From contig JAPOWH010000025.1 of NCBI GenBank assembly GCA_026707735.1, positions 1 to 45,018 on the forward strand: a DNA stretch of 45,018 nucleotides, written 5' to 3'. Under the pieces are notes generated by a model that saw nothing but the letters and a program-made list of their open reading frames with translations, made no database searches and was not told where the DNA came from. The stretch comes from Gammaproteobacteria bacterium. Lineage in GTDB: Bacteria > Pseudomonadota > Gammaproteobacteria > Pseudomonadales > Azotimanducaceae. This document shows positions 42,107 through 45,018 of this stretch, piece by piece (position 1 is the stretch's first letter; every line of letters starts with the position of its first letter). Position numbers and translations under genes: made by a program.

Positions 42107-42642
42107 CTCCGCGTCAAACACGCCTTCTGCTCGCCTGCCCACTTATCGCATTTGCGGCGTTATCGTTTGTTCTAGCCATTGGCTTCAATTTGGGTCGCCA
42201 CGACATTCATCCTTCGTCCCTATTGGGACGATCCCTTCCCCAGTTTGAACTGACCACGCTATTGGAATCCCAATCCGTTTCCAACGAGCAAGTGATTGGA
42301 AAGGCACGGCTAATGAACATTTGGGCATCGTGGTGCGTGGCGTGCAGAGCAGAGCACAATGTGCTCAAGCAAATTGCGGAGGCTAACGAAATTTCCCTAA
42401 TCGGCATCAATTACAAGGACGCGAGAGGAGATGCTGTGGCTTGGCTCTACGAATTGGGGAATCCGTTTGAATTCAATATCGTCGATGCGAACGGCGATTT
42501 GGGAGTAGATCTGGGCGTGTATGGTGCACCAGAAACGTTTCTTGTAGACCCCAACGGCATCATTCGCTACAAACATGTGGGTCCATTGACGGAAAAGGAC
42601 TGGCTGGAGGAGATACGCCCCCTACTGGCGACACTGCAATGA
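42103..42642 (+). CDS. ccmG: Thiol-disulfide interchange protein CcmG (DsbE)
   Basis: CcmG keeps the cytochrome CXXCH thiols reduced in the periplasm. The 179-residue protein has an N-terminal membrane anchor (LLLACPLIAFAALSFVLAIGF) and a thioredoxin fold with active site WASWCVACRAEH and the cis-proline loop YGAPETFLVD, both specific to this family. The active site reads CVAC, whereas CPTC or CVPC is more usual. ATG at 42103 overlaps the ccmF stop by four bases; a longer frame from 41956 would lie wholly inside ccmF and is rejected. Confidence 0.93.
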   Translation: MTPRQTRLLLACPLIAFAALSFVLAIGFNLGRHDIHPSSLLGRSLPQFELTTLLESQSVSNEQVIGKARLMNIWASWCVACRAEHNVLKQIAEANEISLIGINYKDARGDAVAWLYELGNPFEFNIVDANGDLGVDLGVYGAPETFLVDPNGIIRYKHVGPLTEKDWLEEIRPLLATLQ

Positions 42643-42649
42643 GAACCCA

Positions 42650-43072
42650 ATGCTAACCTCACTCCTAATTGTCACGTTGAGTGTTGTAGTAACAGTCGAC
42701 GGGTTTCAATTCGATTCGCAAGTCAATGCCGACCGGTATGCTCGGCTTATCGAAGAGTTTCGATGCCCAAAATGCTTGAATACCAATCTCGCCGGATCGG
42801 ATGCGCCGATCGCTCAAGATCTACGTCGGGCAGTCTATCGGCTAGTTGTTGAAGGGAAATCAGACGGTGAGATTCGCGACTACATGCGAGAACGCTATGG
42901 CGACTTCATCCTATACGATCCCCGGTTGACACCAAAGACTCTAGTACTCTGGTGTACTCCCTTTCTGCTTGTGCTCATAGCAACTTGGCTCGTACTTAGG
43001 CTTAAGGACAGAAGACAGCCTATCCAGCCCAGTTCAAGCGAACTTGAGCGGATACGCGAATTAACTTCGTGA
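42650..43072 (+). CDS. ccmH: Cytochrome c maturation protein CcmH
   Basis: CcmH reduces the apocytochrome cysteines with CcmG. The 140-residue protein has a signal peptide or anchor at the start, the hallmark FRCPKCLNTNLAGSDAPIAQDLR with its reactive CXXC pair, the GDFILYDPR block and one C-terminal membrane helix (FLLVLIATWLVLRL). It is the short form (CycL-like); its TPR part is the separate ccmI that overlaps it by four bases. The ATG is eight bases after ccmG. Confidence 0.94.
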   Translation: MLTSLLIVTLSVVVTVDGFQFDSQVNADRYARLIEEFRCPKCLNTNLAGSDAPIAQDLRRAVYRLVVEGKSDGEIRDYMRERYGDFILYDPRLTPKTLVLWCTPFLLVLIATWLVLRLKDRRQPIQPSSSELERIRELTS

Positions 43073-44571
43073 TCTTCGTAGTCCTCGTTCTACTGCTGGC
43101 GATCGTGGGCTATTGGATCCATATTGACACCAAGTATCAGGCGCACCGACGACGATGGGATCGACATCAAGCTAACTTGGCCATCTATCGCGAACGCTCT
43201 AGCGACATCGCGGAATCGCTAGATGAAGACAGCAAGGAACAGGAATTGGAAGCCAGTCTCTTGCTGCTGGAGGATGTTGGCAATGAGCACGAAACTCCCA
43301 AGCAACTGCGTGCCACCCCGTGGCTGCCACTGGCAACAATCATCCTTATTTGTGTTCTTGCTCTATCCGGCTATTTCTACTGGGGGGATCCGCTTGCAGT
43401 ACGGTTGGAGAGCGTTCACTCGCAAATTCAAAAGGCCTACGAAAATGCCAGTGAGGAGGATCTAGACAAAGTCATTATGTTGCTGGAAAAGCGCAATGAC
43501 TCGCGCCTACGGGGCGTGAGTTCGTCAGCGTACCTTACTCGCTTGTACTTCGACAAAGGAGACTATGAAAACGTTGTACGCACGCACAAATTGGCGGAAC
43601 AACAAGGTACTAATTCGCTGAACTCGGACATTCTCCGAGTCCGAGCCGCATTCAACATAGACAACCAAGAGCTAACGGAGGAGACTCTAGCGGTCATCCA
43701 ACGCATATTGGTGCAAGATCCAGAGAATCCGACGGTGATGCAACTTCTCGCAATTCACTCCTACTCTCTCAATCAGTTTGGTGAGGCGCGTGGTTTTTTG
43801 GAGCGAGTTCTGCGGCAACCGCTGCCACCGAGCGCAAGCGAACTTTTCGATCGTCTTTTGTCAAGCACGAACGAAAAGTTGGATGCCGACCACATCGGAG
43901 TTCGAGTTACCGTTGAAGTTACAAATCTGGCAGCCCCTCACCAGTGGCTCACGGTGTTCGCACGCGAAGACGACAACTCCCCTCCAATTGCCGTTGTGCG
44001 TCGTCCAAACATAACTAACGGTATCTACACGTTCCTGCTCGATGACATCGTATCCATGATTCCAGAACGAAAACTCTCTTCATTTGACCGGGTGAACGTA
44101 GTTGCACAGCTTTCCCCCAATGCAGATGTGGGCGATTCTGACCAAACGAGCGAAATTCAGAGTGGCTGGATAACGCCTTCAAATCGAGCTTCGGTTTCTC
44201 TTCGGCTCTCCGACGTTGGAAACGAGGAGTCCATAACTGTCAGCGTTGCCCTTGAACCCAGTTTTGAGGCCCAAGACGATTGGCCAGTCTTCATAATTGG
44301 CCGCAGAATCGGCGAGAGTGGTCCACCTCTTCTGGTGAAGCGAGTGGAAGTGCGCGACCTTCCAATCACGCTAACGCTTTCGGCGAGCGATGCAATGCTC
44401 CCTGGGGCGGAGTTTCCGCAGGAAGCGATCGAAGTGCTTGCTCGAGTGTCAAGTACTGGAAGTGCCACGCGGGCAATTGACGACATTGAGAGCAATCCAG
44501 TTCATGTCAACGTGGGCCAACGAGTCGGCCTCAAGTTGAACCAGCTAGTGACCGAGGCAGAAGGCCAGTGA
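43069..44571 (+). CDS. ccmI: Cytochrome c maturation chaperone CcmI
   Basis: CcmI (CycH) binds the C-terminal helix of apocytochrome c and passes it to CcmH/F. The 500-residue product has a first membrane helix (IFVVLVLLLAIVGYWI), a cytoplasmic loop that contains a leucine-rich helix (LEASLLLLED), a second helix near 88-107 (PLATIILICVLALSGYFYW), then about 160 residues of TPR repeats (112-270), and a C-terminal beta-rich domain that should bind protein. GTG start, overlapping ccmH by four bases. It ends the ccm operon and converges with the phosphotransferase gene. Confidence 0.9.
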   Translation: MIFVVLVLLLAIVGYWIHIDTKYQAHRRRWDRHQANLAIYRERSSDIAESLDEDSKEQELEASLLLLEDVGNEHETPKQLRATPWLPLATIILICVLALSGYFYWGDPLAVRLESVHSQIQKAYENASEEDLDKVIMLLEKRNDSRLRGVSSSAYLTRLYFDKGDYENVVRTHKLAEQQGTNSLNSDILRVRAAFNIDNQELTEETLAVIQRILVQDPENPTVMQLLAIHSYSLNQFGEARGFLERVLRQPLPPSASELFDRLLSSTNEKLDADHIGVRVTVEVTNLAAPHQWLTVFAREDDNSPPIAVVRRPNITNGIYTFLLDDIVSMIPERKLSSFDRVNVVAQLSPNADVGDSDQTSEIQSGWITPSNRASVSLRLSDVGNEESITVSVALEPSFEAQDDWPVFIIGRRIGESGPPLLVKRVEVRDLPITLTLSASDAMLPGAEFPQEAIEVLARVSSTGSATRAIDDIESNPVHVNVGQRVGLKLNQLVTEAEGQ

Positions 44572-44584
44572 TCGCGTGCGTTGC

Positions 44585-45018
44585 TTAGCCTGCTTCGAGC
44601 AATTCACGAGCAGCTCGTGCCTTGGCGAAGACTCCTTGCAGATATCTATCCAAGTCAAAATCCTGCTTGCCCATAGCACCAACCAAGTAGCGCTTATACA
44701 CTCCTTGAGCGATAGCTCCTAGTCGCCAATGTGAGAACGCCCGGTAATAATTAATACGTTCCAAAGCACGACCTGTTAGGAGTTCGTAGCGTTCAATGAG
44801 TTCCTTGCGAGTTGGGAATCCTCCAATGCTAGTTGGCGAACCGTCTTCAGCCACGTCACTAGGCTCCCCCCAGTTGTTCAACAGGTAGCCAACATCAGCC
44901 AGGGGGTCGCCGAGCGTGCACAATTCCCAATCCAGTAAAGCAACCATGGCTCCTTCGCGAATGGGCGACCGGCGAGACGACGTGGCGCGGAAAGCGCCAT
45001 CCGAGCTGCTCGACGATC
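44585..45018 (-). CDS. Phosphotransferase-family (ACAD10/11 N-terminus-like) protein, partial
   Basis: This is the C-terminal part of a kinase-like protein whose start lies beyond the right edge. The metal-binding block VALLDWELCTLGDPLADVGYL is the DFG-equivalent of the aminoglycoside/choline kinase fold, in the version fused to acyl-CoA dehydrogenases (ACAD10/11) or found alone. The helical end (YYRAFSHWRLGAIAQGVYKRY) is typical. The HGD motif expected about 22 residues before DWE is missing. Instead the outermost 71 bases (44948-45018) are about 69 percent GC and encode a Ser/Arg-rich stretch. Either an insertion or a join error is possible, so the call rests on the part up to 44947. Confidence 0.75.
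   Translation of the reverse strand, partial: SSSSSDGAFRATSSRRSPIREGAMVALLDWELCTLGDPLADVGYLLNNWGEPSDVAEDGSPTSIGGFPTRKELIERYELLTGRALERINYYRAFSHWRLGAIAQGVYKRYLVGAMGKQDFDLDRYLQGVFAKARAARELLEAG

Overview
The window looks like chromosomal DNA of a Gram-negative bacterium, most likely a gammaproteobacterium from a little-studied (possibly marine) lineage. The evidence is an LpxA for lipid A, a Lol-like export cassette, a complete System I cytochrome c maturation operon (ccmABCDEFGHI), and the set TtcA, YheU, TrhO, BolA, YaaA, Prc and DUF1244. Lineage is inferred from gene content only. No rRNA, convincing tRNA or CRISPR array was seen. TTG and GTG start codons are frequent.

Left end (1-4.1 kb): an IS1-like transposase sits against the 3' end of a type ISP-like restriction gene. 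The gene keeps its Mrr-type nuclease and its SF2 helicase but stops a few codons into the methyltransferase domain, which suggests that the insertion cut it. A 1.1 kb stretch without a recognisable gene follows.

5.2-12.2 kb, minus strand: two tandem exported thioredoxin-helical repeat proteins (one a lipoprotein, one with an ordinary signal peptide), a fused Gfo/Idh/MocA dehydrogenase-aldo/keto reductase, a stand-alone lpxA, and a PhyH-family dioxygenase.

12.3-20.0 kb, plus strand: a compact cassette of a LolA-like periplasmic carrier, two LolC/E-like permeases, a LolD-like ATPase and a predicted outer-membrane beta-barrel, followed by gamma-glutamyltransferase and a small membrane protein. 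The first five together look like a dedicated inner-to-outer membrane export route and are the best candidate for an undescribed system here.

20.2-33.9 kb: a nucleotidyltransferase-HEPN fusion, aconitase A, a threonyl-tRNA synthetase without its TGS domain, a SHOCT-like membrane protein, an iodotyrosine-deiodinase-like nitroreductase, an FAD oxidoreductase, the Prc protease, signal peptidase I, a DUF1244 protein, a TerC-family membrane protein and YaaA.

34.3-44.6 kb, plus strand: a tightly packed run of a PP2C phosphatase, bolA, trhO, ttcA, yheU and ccmA-I, many overlapping by 4-11 bases. It joins Fe-S handling, tRNA modification and c-type cytochrome assembly. The right edge holds the end of a phosphotransferase-family gene whose outermost 71 bases are abruptly GC-rich and do not match the expected family sequence.
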